Shown here: positions 16,501 through 24,605 of the stretch, piece after piece
How the letters are laid out: each line of letters opens with the position of its first letter
Position numbering within the stretch: the stretch's first letter is position 1
Assembly (NCBI RefSeq): GCF_019396325.1
Contig: NZ_JAHKRO010000034.1
Coordinates: forward strand, 1 to 64,000
Length of the DNA: 64,000 bases
Direction: 5' to 3'
Source of the DNA: Nonomuraea ceibae
GTDB taxonomy: Bacteria > Actinomycetota > Actinomycetes > Streptosporangiales > Streptosporangiaceae
Notes under the pieces: model-generated
Told to the model about the DNA's origin: nothing
Databases searched by the model: none
The model's input: the letters and a program-made list of their open reading frames with translations, nothing else
Made by a program: the position numbers and the translations under genes

Positions 16501-18759
16501 ATGGTCAGTTCGTTTGGCCTGCTCTTGCGGCGGCTGCGGCAGAGAGCGACGTTGACGCTGGAGGAGCTTGCCGATGTCTCAGGCGTGAGCGCGCGGGCCA
16601 TCAGCGATATGGAACGCGGCAACAGTCGAGGCCCGCAGCAGCGCACCGTGGATGCGCTGGCCAAGGCCTTGCAACTTGACGATGAACAACGATCAGCGCT
16701 GACCGAGGCGGCCAGGGCGGGCCGGTATCGGCCGACGAGTCCGCCGCCGGGTGCGTGTGAGCTGCCTCGCGGCGTGGATGACTTCACCGGTCGCTGGCCG
16801 GAGTTGGATGTGCTGCGCCGGCTCGCCGGGCAGGCCGGGACCGGTCACGCCGCGCTGGTGGCCGCCATCTCCGGAAGCGCGGGGGTCGGCAAGACGGCTC
16901 TGGCCGTGCATGCCGCCGGGCAGCTGACAGAGGTGTTTCCCGGTGGCCGCTACTACGTGGACCTGCGGGGTATGGACGCCGTCCCACTGAACCCGGGCGC
17001 GGCGCTGTCACGGCTGCTCAAGGCCTTGAGCGTGCCCGAGCAGCGCATAGCGGGCGATGAGGAGGAGCGCGCGGGACACTACCGCGCCCTGCTACGGGAG
17101 CGGCGCTGTCTGATCGTCTTGGACAACGCCGCCCATGAAGCGCAGGTGCGCCCCCTGCTGCCCTCGGGCGGCCCCAGCCTGACGATCGTCACGAGTCGCA
17201 AGGTGCTGGCCGGGCTGGAGGGCGTTCACCAGGTGCCGCTGGCAAACCTGGACGCCGCGGACTCCGCCCGGCTGCTGGGCGCGATCGTCGGCGCGCAGCG
17301 GGCGGCGGCCGATTCAGACAGCGTCGCCCAGGTGGCGAGGCTGTGCGGGAACCTCCCCCTGGCGCTGCGGATCGCCGGCAACCGGCTGCTGACCCGGCCT
17401 GGCTGGACGATTGAGCACCTAGCCGCCCGATTGAGCGATGAGGAACGGCGGGTGGAGTCACTGTCGGCAGGGGATCTGTCGGTGGCCGCCGCCTTCGCGC
17501 TGTCGTATCGGCAGCTGTCGCTCCCGGCTCGGGTAGGTTTCCGGCGGTTGACGCTGGTCACGGCGCCGGACTTCGGGGTGCCGTTGACCGCAGTCCTCGC
17601 CGAGACCGGCCTGGACCAGGCCGAGGACGCTCTGGAGGAGCTGGTCGATCTCGGCCTGCTGCAATCTGCCTACGCGGGTCGCTATCACTTCCACGACCTG
17701 GTCCGGCTGTTCTCCCGGGCGCGCCTGGCCGAAGAGGAGCCCATCACGCTCCAGCGGCAGGCCCGCCAGCGGATGGACGACTGGCTGCTGGAGACGGCCA
17801 CGGTGGCGGGGCGCTGGTTCGAGCCCGACCACGGCGCGCCTCCGGCACAGTGGCAATCTCTGGTCCCACTCGGCAGTCAGCAGGAGGCAAGCGACTGGCT
17901 GCAGGCGGAGGCGACGGCTTGGCTGGAAGCGTTACGTTCAGCGGCCCGTCAAGGCGAGCATGCGACGGTGGTCGAGGTAGCCGAGTCGATGTACTGGTTC
18001 TCCGACCGGTGGATGCACGCGCCGCACTGGCACGAGGTCTTCGCCCTCGGTGCCGAGGCCGCCGCTGCCCTGGGTGATCCAGCACGCCAGGCCCGGCAGC
18101 TGAACCAGGTCGCCTGGGCCCATCTGGTGCCGGGAGACGATCCGGAGACCGCGCTGCGCTACACCGCCCAGGTAGTGGAGCTCGCTACCCGAAGTGCGGC
18201 CACGGCGCAGCTCGCCTCGGCCCACCACGCCGCAGGAGGCGCGCTTCGCAGGCTCGGACGTCTTGATGAGGCCATCGCGGCGGAAACCCGGGCGGCGGAG
18301 ATCTTCAAGGCAGGCGGCAACATCGATGCCTACAGCCAGTGTCTCGGCGCCCTGGGCACCTGCCTGCGCGACGCCGGGCAGTACCCCGAGGCGCTGGAGC
18401 AGTACCTCGGTTTGTGGGCGCTGCTGGACGACGACCAGTCGGGGATGACGCCGAGTGCCGCGGCCTTCACCCGGCCGATCGCGCTGGCCCGCATCGGGGA
18501 ATGTCTGGGCTTGCTCGGCCACCGTTCCGAGGCGATCAGCAAGCTTACCGAGGCGATCAGCCTCATGGAGCAAGCTCGATTGCCGGCCCCGCAGGCCCGC
18601 TCCCTGGAGACACTGGCGGCCTTTCTGGCCGAGGAGGGCCGTAGCGGCGAGAGCCGCCAGGCTTATGCGCGGGCGGCCGAGGTGTACCAGGCGATCGGGC
18701 ACGCCGAGGCGAGCGCCCGCTGCCACGACCTGGCGACCATGTCCCCTGATGGGCAGTAG
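16501..18759 (+). CDS. XRE-HTH / NB-ARC / TPR regulator
   Basis: The 752-aa protein has an N-terminal XRE helix-turn-helix (residues 5-65: LTLEELADVSGVSARAISDM). An NB-ARC ATPase follows, with Walker A GSAGVGKT (125-132) and a Walker B-like strand CLIVLDNAAHE, then the sensor region LTIVTSRKVL and the GNLPLALRIAGNRL motif. From about residue 480 the C-terminus is TPR-like helical repeats. This is the architecture of SARP-like and AfsR-related actinobacterial regulators lacking the SARP domain. It is a single gene, and its target is unknown. Its DNA faces the copper ATPase operon tail to tail. The start at 16501 fits the usual short lead before the HTH. Confidence 0.9.
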   Translation: MVSSFGLLLRRLRQRATLTLEELADVSGVSARAISDMERGNSRGPQQRTVDALAKALQLDDEQRSALTEAARAGRYRPTSPPPGACELPRGVDDFTGRWPELDVLRRLAGQAGTGHAALVAAISGSAGVGKTALAVHAAGQLTEVFPGGRYYVDLRGMDAVPLNPGAALSRLLKALSVPEQRIAGDEEERAGHYRALLRERRCLIVLDNAAHEAQVRPLLPSGGPSLTIVTSRKVLAGLEGVHQVPLANLDAADSARLLGAIVGAQRAAADSDSVAQVARLCGNLPLALRIAGNRLLTRPGWTIEHLAARLSDEERRVESLSAGDLSVAAAFALSYRQLSLPARVGFRRLTLVTAPDFGVPLTAVLAETGLDQAEDALEELVDLGLLQSAYAGRYHFHDLVRLFSRARLAEEEPITLQRQARQRMDDWLLETATVAGRWFEPDHGAPPAQWQSLVPLGSQQEASDWLQAEATAWLEALRSAARQGEHATVVEVAESMYWFSDRWMHAPHWHEVFALGAEAAAALGDPARQARQLNQVAWAHLVPGDDPETALRYTAQVVELATRSAATAQLASAHHAAGGALRRLGRLDEAIAAETRAAEIFKAGGNIDAYSQCLGALGTCLRDAGQYPEALEQYLGLWALLDDDQSGMTPSAAAFTRPIALARIGECLGLLGHRSEAISKLTEAISLMEQARLPAPQARSLETLAAFLAEEGRSGESRQAYARAAEVYQAIGHAEASARCHDLATMSPDGQ

Positions 18760-18869
18760 TAGCGCGAGCGTGCCGTCCGGTATTTGGGCCGCCGGGTGCA
18801 TCCGGGCGGCGTCGGCTGCGAGGACGTCTCACGGCGTCGGCCGGGCCGGTCGCCCGAGCCAGAGGCTGG

Positions 18870-20840
18870 TCAGACGGTGCACGGCGACGGGCCTACGCGC
18901 GGCGTGAGCTGGACCCGGCGCAGCAGTTGGGCGTTGAGTGCCACCACGATGGTCGAGGCGGACATCAGCAACGCGCCGACCGCCGGGCTCAGTGCTACTC
19001 CTGCCCAGGCCAGGGCGCCGGCGGCGAGCGGCAGGGTGATCAGGTTGTAGCCGGCGGCCCAGGACAGGTTCTGGATCATCTTGCGGTAGGAGGCCCGTGA
19101 CAACCGCGTCACGGCGGCCACCCCGCGGGGGTCGGAGGAGGCGAGCACGATTCCTGCTGACTCGATGGCCACGTCGGTGCCCGCGCCGATGGCGATGCCG
19201 ACGTCGGCACGGGCCAGGGAGGGGGCGTCGTTGACGCCGTCGCCGACCATCGCCACGATCCGTCCGCGGCGCTGAAGCTCGGCGACGGCACGAGCCTTGT
19301 CGGAGGGCAGGACCTCGGCGAAGACCTCGGCGATGTCGAGTTCCGCCGCGACGTTCTCGGCGACGGGCTGGGCATCGCCTGTGATCATGACGATGGAGGC
19401 GATGCCTTGCCGCCGCAGCTGCGAGACGGCGGCCGTCGCCTCGGGCCGGATCTCGTCGCGCAGGGTGAGGGCCGCGATGGCGTGCGGCTGCGGGGTGAGC
19501 GCGAGCAGGTGCAGGATGGCGTCGCCATCGCTTTGGCGCGGCAGGTCGTCCGGGACGTGGGCATCGAATTCGCGCAGCAGCGCCGGGCCGCCCATGGCGT
19601 ACGGGAGGCCGTCCACGGTCGCCCGTACGCCGCGTCCGGCTAGCGGCCGGAAGTCGGTGGCCGGGCGTGGGGCGGGGGCGGCCGCGACGATCGCCTTGGC
19701 CAAGGGATGTTCACTGACACTTTCGATGCCCGCGGCCAGGTCGAGCGCCGCCTGCTCGCTGAGGCCGTCGTAGGTGGCCACGGCGGTGAGGGTGTGGGTG
19801 CCCGTGGTGAGGGTGCCGGTCTTGTCGAACAGCACCGCGTCGACCATGCGCATGCGCTCCAGTGCCAGCCGGTCCTTGATGAGGATCCCTGCCTTGGCCG
19901 CGACCGTGGTGGACAGGGCCACGACCAGCGGGATGGCCAGGCCCAGGGCGTGCGGGCAGGCGATCACCAGGACGGTCACCGTGCGCACCACCGCTTCGCG
20001 TGGCTCGCCCGCGATCGACCAGAGCGTGAACGTGGCGATGGCGGTGAGCGTCGCGACGTAGAACAGCGCGGCGGCGAACCGGTCGGCCAGTACCTGGGCG
20101 CGGCCCCTGGACTCCTGGGCCTCGGCGACCATCCGCTGGATGCCGGCCAGCGCGGTGTCGGCCCCGACCGCCTCCACCCGGATGCGCAGCACCGAGTCGG
20201 TGGCGACCGTTCCGGCCACCACCGCATCCCCGGTGCCTTTGACGACAGGCCGCGACTCCCCAGTGATCATGGATTGGTCGATGCCGGCTTCGCCCTCCAT
20301 CACACGACCGTCGGCCGGGATCCGGCCCCCCGGCCGCACCAGGACCAGATCCCCGACCCGCAGGCCGGACAGTGGCACCCGGGTACCGTCGGCCAGCTCG
20401 GCCTCCTCGGGCAGAAGCGCCGCCAGGGCCGACAGCGCTCCTCGCGCCTGGCCGATGGCCTTGGTCTCCTGCCAGTGCCCCAGCAGCATGACGGTGACCA
20501 GCGTGCCCAGTTCCCACCAGAAGTCCAGGTCGAGCCAGCCGAAGGTGGTGGCCACAGAGGCGGCGTAGGCGACGGTGACGGCCATCGAGATGAGCAGCAT
20601 CATGCCCGGCGTTCGATGATGGATCTCGTGGAAGGCGCCGGCCAGGAACGGCCACCAGGCGTAGAAGTAGGCGATCGAGCCTAGCACGGGCCCGGCCAGC
20701 CACAGGCCGGGCGCCTGAAGGCTGTAGCCGAACCATTGGCCCACCATCGGGCTGGTCACCACCAACGGTACCGACAAGATCAGGCTGAGCCAGAACCGGC
20801 GGCGGAAGACCGCCGGGTCATGGTGGCCGTGCGCGTTCAC
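18870..20840 (-). CDS. CopB-type heavy-metal P-type ATPase (CPH motif)
   Basis: The 656-aa inner-membrane pump starts MNAHGHHDP, a short His-bearing N-terminus without an HMA domain. It shows the A-domain TGES (SMITGESRPV), the membrane metal motif CPH in VIACPHALGLAIPLV, the phosphorylation site DKTGTLT, the SEHPLAKAI histidine-proline pair and the hinge GDGVNDAP. The CPH rather than CPC motif places it in the P1B-3 CopB-like group, which exports copper (or silver). The GTG start at 20840 overlaps the stop of the upstream alpha/beta hydrolase by 4 nt, so it is the last gene of the long minus-strand operon. Confidence 0.92.
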   Translation of the reverse strand: MNAHGHHDPAVFRRRFWLSLILSVPLVVTSPMVGQWFGYSLQAPGLWLAGPVLGSIAYFYAWWPFLAGAFHEIHHRTPGMMLLISMAVTVAYAASVATTFGWLDLDFWWELGTLVTVMLLGHWQETKAIGQARGALSALAALLPEEAELADGTRVPLSGLRVGDLVLVRPGGRIPADGRVMEGEAGIDQSMITGESRPVVKGTGDAVVAGTVATDSVLRIRVEAVGADTALAGIQRMVAEAQESRGRAQVLADRFAAALFYVATLTAIATFTLWSIAGEPREAVVRTVTVLVIACPHALGLAIPLVVALSTTVAAKAGILIKDRLALERMRMVDAVLFDKTGTLTTGTHTLTAVATYDGLSEQAALDLAAGIESVSEHPLAKAIVAAAPAPRPATDFRPLAGRGVRATVDGLPYAMGGPALLREFDAHVPDDLPRQSDGDAILHLLALTPQPHAIAALTLRDEIRPEATAAVSQLRRQGIASIVMITGDAQPVAENVAAELDIAEVFAEVLPSDKARAVAELQRRGRIVAMVGDGVNDAPSLARADVGIAIGAGTDVAIESAGIVLASSDPRGVAAVTRLSRASYRKMIQNLSWAAGYNLITLPLAAGALAWAGVALSPAVGALLMSASTIVVALNAQLLRRVQLTPRVGPSPCTV

Positions 20841-21634
20841 GTGCGAGTTCCCACATGGGCGGCGAGGATCAGCGCAGTGGCCGCATCAGGATGCGAGAGC
20901 ATCACCACGTGCGAGGATCTGCCGATCTCGGCCTTCTTGCTGCCGGCGCGCTCGGCCATGAACCGCTGAGCGGCCGGCGGGATGGCGTGGTCGGAGCCGG
21001 CGACCAGGTACCAGGACGGGATCGTCTTCCAGGCCGGGGCTCCGCTGGGAGCACTCAGCCCTGCCATGCTGCCCGGCCGCTGGGTGGCGGCCATCAGGCG
21101 GGCGGTGTTGGCGGGCAGGTCGGCGGCGAACACGGGGCGGAACTTGGCCGGGTCGATGTAGCCGTCGACGCCGCCCGGGTAGGGCCGGGCGATGATCGAG
21201 TCGGGCAGTCTGCTGCCCGGGAAGCGGCCGGTCAGCTGCAACGCGCTCTCGCCCTCGTCGGGGGCGAAGGCCGCCAGGTAGACCAGCGCCTTGACGTTGG
21301 TGCGGTCGCGGGCGGCGTTGGTGATGACCGCGCCGCCATAGGAGTGGCCGACCAGAATGACCGGGCCGGGGATCGTGTCGAGGACACTGGAGAGGTAGGC
21401 GGCGTCGCCGGCCAGATCGCGCAGCGGGTTGGCCGGCGCCAGGACGGGGAAGCTGGCCCGTTGCAGACGCTGGATGACCGGGTTCCAGCCGGAGGAGTCG
21501 GCGAAGGCGCCGTGCACCAGCACGATGGTGGGCTTGGCGTCGCGCGCCTGGGCCGGGCTGCCGCCCAGGGCGAGGACGAGCAGGCAGGCGGCCAGCAGGG
21601 CGGCGAAGGCCCGGCCACGCTTGACGATCGGCAC
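20837..21634 (-). CDS. Exported alpha/beta hydrolase
   Basis: The preferred start is the GTG at 21634, with AAAGGAA 6 nt upstream. It gives 265 aa beginning with a signal peptide (PIVKRGRAFAALLAACLLVL, cleavage after AQA). The catalytic layout is TIVLVHGAFADSSGW, the elbow VGHSYGG with the nucleophilic serine, LVAGSDHAIPP and a late histidine in SSHVVMLSHP. This is the EstC/salicylate-esterase-like group (pfam abhydrolase_6). The substrate is unknown. Its stop overlaps the P-type ATPase start by 4 nt, and its own start is 12 nt after the preceding hydrolase stop, so translation is coupled. Confidence 0.88.
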   Translation of the reverse strand: MPIVKRGRAFAALLAACLLVLALGGSPAQARDAKPTIVLVHGAFADSSGWNPVIQRLQRASFPVLAPANPLRDLAGDAAYLSSVLDTIPGPVILVGHSYGGAVITNAARDRTNVKALVYLAAFAPDEGESALQLTGRFPGSRLPDSIIARPYPGGVDGYIDPAKFRPVFAADLPANTARLMAATQRPGSMAGLSAPSGAPAWKTIPSWYLVAGSDHAIPPAAQRFMAERAGSKKAEIGRSSHVVMLSHPDAATALILAAHVGTRT

Positions 21635-21645
21635 GAGGGTTCCTT

Positions 21646-22509
21646 TCACGGGCAGGCGAAGCGCTGGATGAAGGTCAGGGCGGTGCCGCACACTTCGCGC
21701 CAGCCGCTGTCGATGGTCAGGGAGTGGCCGCGGCCGGGCATTTCGATGATCTCGGTGATCGCGTGCTCGTTGCGGGCCTGCTTCTTGTAGGAGGCGTTGG
21801 TGATCGCCCAGGGGACGGTGTGGTCCTTCTCGCCGGAGATGAGCAGCAGCGGGCCACGGTTCTCGGCGGTGCTGTCGACCTTGGTCTCGCTCCAGGGGTT
21901 GAAGTTGGCGACCGCGGCCTGGAACAGCGGTGCGCCCGGGGCGGGGACGGCGAAGGTCTCATACAGCTGTTTGGCTTCGTCTTCGCTGACGGCGTTGGCG
22001 AAGGAGTAGCGGAACTGCTCGTAGGTGAGGGGGACGGCGCGGTGGATGTTGGCCGGGTTGGTCAGCACCGGTGCGGCCGAGCGCAGCGAGGAGATCGGCA
22101 GCGGCAGGACGCCCTGGAAGGGGGCGGGGTCGATGGCGACGGAGGCGACTGACATGCCGCGCCCGGCGAGGATCTGGGTGAGCAGCCCGCCGAAGGAGTG
22201 GCCGACGATGGCGGGTTTGCGCTGGAGTTTGCCGATCAGGTCGCAGTAGTGGTCGGCGACCTGGCCGACGGTTTTGTGGGCGAACACCTCGGGATGGGCG
22301 TTGGCCTCGTAGACGGTGTCGGGGTCATCCGGCCAGCCGGGCGTGATGGGCGCGTAGCCGGCGTCGGCGAACACCTGTGTCCACCGTTCCCAGCTGGTGG
22401 GCAGCAGCCACAGCCCGTGCACGAACACGACCGGGATGCGGCCGGAGGCATTGGCACGCTCGATCAGGGCGAGGTCTCGGGCGTAGGACGCCTCGGAAGT
22501 CGATGACAT
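21646..22509 (-). CDS. Cytoplasmic alpha/beta hydrolase
   Basis: The start at 22509 (MSSTSEASYARDLALIERAN) has GAAGGA upstream. The 287-aa protein has no signal peptide. Motifs are IPVVFVHGLWLLPTSW, the nucleophile elbow AIVGHSFGGLLTQ, the acid region LLLISGEKDHTVPW and the late histidine in MPGRGHSLTID. It belongs to the common family of soluble esterase or haloalkane-dehalogenase-like hydrolases; the reaction cannot be told. It lies between dps and the exported hydrolase in the minus-strand operon. Confidence 0.87.
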   Translation of the reverse strand: MSSTSEASYARDLALIERANASGRIPVVFVHGLWLLPTSWERWTQVFADAGYAPITPGWPDDPDTVYEANAHPEVFAHKTVGQVADHYCDLIGKLQRKPAIVGHSFGGLLTQILAGRGMSVASVAIDPAPFQGVLPLPISSLRSAAPVLTNPANIHRAVPLTYEQFRYSFANAVSEDEAKQLYETFAVPAPGAPLFQAAVANFNPWSETKVDSTAENRGPLLLISGEKDHTVPWAITNASYKKQARNEHAITEIIEMPGRGHSLTIDSGWREVCGTALTFIQRFACP

Positions 22510-22621
22510 GAATCCGTCCTTCAGACAAGAGGAGGGCAGGGCGATGAGTGGCGGGCCGCACACTGCGGGCCGCTGGTATCCCGGCGCGCGGTCGGCCGTT
22601 GCCGCGTGCGCCGGAACGTTC

Positions 22622-23233
22622 TCAAATGCGGGTCAGCGGGGTGTCCACCAGGTGCTCGGCGAGGAACCACGCTTGGGTCTCGCCGTTGCGGATCACGCTG
22701 GAGACGATCAAGTCGTTGCTGCCGTCGTCGCCCAGGGCCGCCAGCCGGGTCGCGGCGTCGCGGGCGTCGATCAGGATCGTCTCGTGCGCCTGCAGTAGCC
22801 GCGACAGCATGGCGGGCACCTCTTCGACCCCGTCGGGCGGGCGCGGCACCTGGGTAATCTCGGCGGCGTGGCGGGCATCGCCCACCGCGACGCCGCCAAG
22901 GCTCTGCACCCGTTCGGCGAGGGCATCGACGATCGCGAGCTGCTCGACGGCGTGCTTGTCGAGCAGGAGGTGCAGCTGGTAGAAGGTGGCGCCGCGCAGC
23001 AGCCAGTGGTGCTTCTTGTACAGGCCGTACAGCATCTGGGTGTCGGCCAGAAGCCGGTTCAGCCGCTGGCAGCCGTACATGCGGGCGTCGTAGGACAGGC
23101 CGATCGGCAGCTGCTTGACGGTGCCGAAGGGCTGCAGTTCGTGGCCCTTCTGGAGCAGCAGCGGCTGGGTGCCGCCGCGCACCGGCGGCTGCCGACTGTC
23201 ATCGGGGGCTGTGGTGGCCGAGGGTGAGGTCAT
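22622..23233 (-). CDS. dps: Dps family ferritin-like protein
   Basis: The ATG at 23233 gives 203 aa. The ferroxidase set is complete: HHWLLRGATFYQLHLLLDKH supplies two His and an Asp, and the next helix provides Asp and Glu 11 and 15 residues later (VDALAERVQSLGGV). Dps dodecamers oxidise Fe(II) with hydrogen peroxide, store the iron and shield DNA during stress. The N-terminal tail of about 40 residues, rich in Ser, Thr, Pro and Gln, is longer than in E. coli Dps and could contact DNA. Its start overlaps the doxX stop by 4 nt, so it belongs to the same operon. Confidence 0.88.
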   Translation of the reverse strand: MTSPSATTAPDDSRQPPVRGGTQPLLLQKGHELQPFGTVKQLPIGLSYDARMYGCQRLNRLLADTQMLYGLYKKHHWLLRGATFYQLHLLLDKHAVEQLAIVDALAERVQSLGGVAVGDARHAAEITQVPRPPDGVEEVPAMLSRLLQAHETILIDARDAATRLAALGDDGSNDLIVSSVIRNGETQAWFLAEHLVDTPLTRI

Positions 23234-23778
23234 GGTGGGCTCCGGTCGGGTGAAGGGCGGGATGCTCCGGGCGGGCCGGTGCTCGTGGCGGAGGGACGGT
23301 GCAGGAACAGACGGACGGCCAGGCCGCTGCCGATTCCGCCGGCCACGGCCAGGGCGGCCTGCCAGGCAGGCCAGGGCAGCAGATGCAGAGCTTGGTCGGC
23401 GGAGAAGCGGCCGGGCCCGGTCAGCGCGAGCGTGGCGAAGACGGCGATGAGAACCAGCGGATACTCGTAGCCGTCCTTCTGCACCCACAGGCCGTTGCGC
23501 CGTTTGACGGTGAGCGCGACCGTCATCACCCCGGCCGCCCCGGCCGCGGCCAGCGGGGTGAGGGCTCCGCAGGTGAGCAGGAGCCCGGCGCCGATCTGGG
23601 TGGCGCCCGCGGCCAGGGCGGTCAGCGCCCCGCCGCGGAAGCCGTCCTGCCGGAACTCCTGCGCCCCGCCCGCCAGCCCGGCACCGCCGAGCCGGAAGCT
23701 GACCTTCTGCACTCCGTGGCCGGCCAGCAGCAGCCCCGCGACCAGGCGCAGGATGAGCAGGCCCAGATCTGTCGTCAT
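23230..23778 (-). CDS. DoxX family membrane protein
   Basis: The 182-aa protein has four hydrophobic segments and begins MTTDLGLLILRLVAGLLLAG with the GHGVQK turn typical of DoxX. The region RRNGLWVQKDGYEYPLVLIA matches the conserved second half. The C-terminal 25 residues are Pro/Ser/Arg-rich and probably cytoplasmic. DoxX proteins act in thiol and redox stress complexes in actinobacteria or as small quinone-linked membrane subunits; the exact role here is open. It overlaps dps by 4 nt and follows the isochorismatase-like gene by 10 nt. Confidence 0.85.
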   Translation of the reverse strand: MTTDLGLLILRLVAGLLLAGHGVQKVSFRLGGAGLAGGAQEFRQDGFRGGALTALAAGATQIGAGLLLTCGALTPLAAAGAAGVMTVALTVKRRNGLWVQKDGYEYPLVLIAVFATLALTGPGRFSADQALHLLPWPAWQAALAVAGGIGSGLAVRLFLHRPSATSTGPPGASRPSPDRSPP

Positions 23779-23788
23779 GGGGCTGGGG

Positions 23789-24451
23789 TCAGCCGCCGGC
23801 GTGCGAGCCGAGCATGGACTGGGCGTAGACCACGCCCATGCCGTAGGCGCCGCCGTGCTCCTTGACTACCTCCAAGGTGGGTGCGTACGTTTCGCCGCGC
23901 GACCAGTCACGCTGCAGTTCAAGCAGCACCTGCAGCCATGTGACCGGGATGGCGCCGGCGGCGGTCATGCGCTGCATGGCGTGCTCGTGGGCGATAGGGG
24001 TGACGCCGGCAGAGGCGTCGGCGACGACGTACACCTCATAGCCCTGGGCGAGCGCGGACATGGCGGGCAGTACCACGCACACCTCGGTCCACAGCCCGGA
24101 CAGGATGATCTTGCTGCGGCCGGTGGCGCGTACGGCGTCCACCAGCGCCGGGTCCTCCCAGGCGTTCATCGTGGTGCGGTCCACCACGTCGTGCTTGGGG
24201 AAGATCTCGGCCAGCTGCGGCAGGATCGGGCCGGAGAAGGACTCGGCGGCCACGGTCGACAGCACGACCGGGACGTCAAAGACCCGCGCGGACTTGGCCA
24301 GGCCGACCGTGGCGTTGATGACACCGGCCCGGTCGGAACTGGAGGCGCCGAAGAACATCTGCGGCTGGTGGTCGACGAACAGCATCATCGCGTTGTCCGG
24401 CGTCAGCAGGTCGGGGCTGGGTGCGGCGTGCACGTCGGCAAGGTTGATCAT
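23789..24451 (-). CDS. Isochorismatase-family hydrolase (YcaC-like)
   Basis: The 220-aa cysteine hydrolase has the family triad: Asp in MLFVDHQPQM, Lys in SKIILSGLW and Cys in TEVCVVLPAM. The cysteine separates it from true isochorismatases, which have glycine there. The pattern is closest to YcaC and related amidases of unknown substrate. It is cytoplasmic. The ATG at 24451 follows a short gap after the amidohydrolase gene on the same strand, and doxX follows 10 nt later. The pairing with an amidohydrolase suggests a role in breaking amide or carbamoyl bonds, which is inference. Confidence 0.86.
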   Translation of the reverse strand: MINLADVHAAPSPDLLTPDNAMMLFVDHQPQMFFGASSSDRAGVINATVGLAKSARVFDVPVVLSTVAAESFSGPILPQLAEIFPKHDVVDRTTMNAWEDPALVDAVRATGRSKIILSGLWTEVCVVLPAMSALAQGYEVYVVADASAGVTPIAHEHAMQRMTAAGAIPVTWLQVLLELQRDWSRGETYAPTLEVVKEHGGAYGMGVVYAQSMLGSHAGG

Positions 24452-24605
24452 GGTCGTTCCTTTTCATCATGGGATGGAAATCGGGCGGGAAATGCGGTGG
24501 TGCGGGCGGGCGGATGTCGGCCGCCCGCCGTACCGTTCCGGTGGCCTGCCACGCGCGTGGGTGTTGTCGTGGCGCGGAGAATCGAGAGCTGACGCGGTGT
24601 GGGCG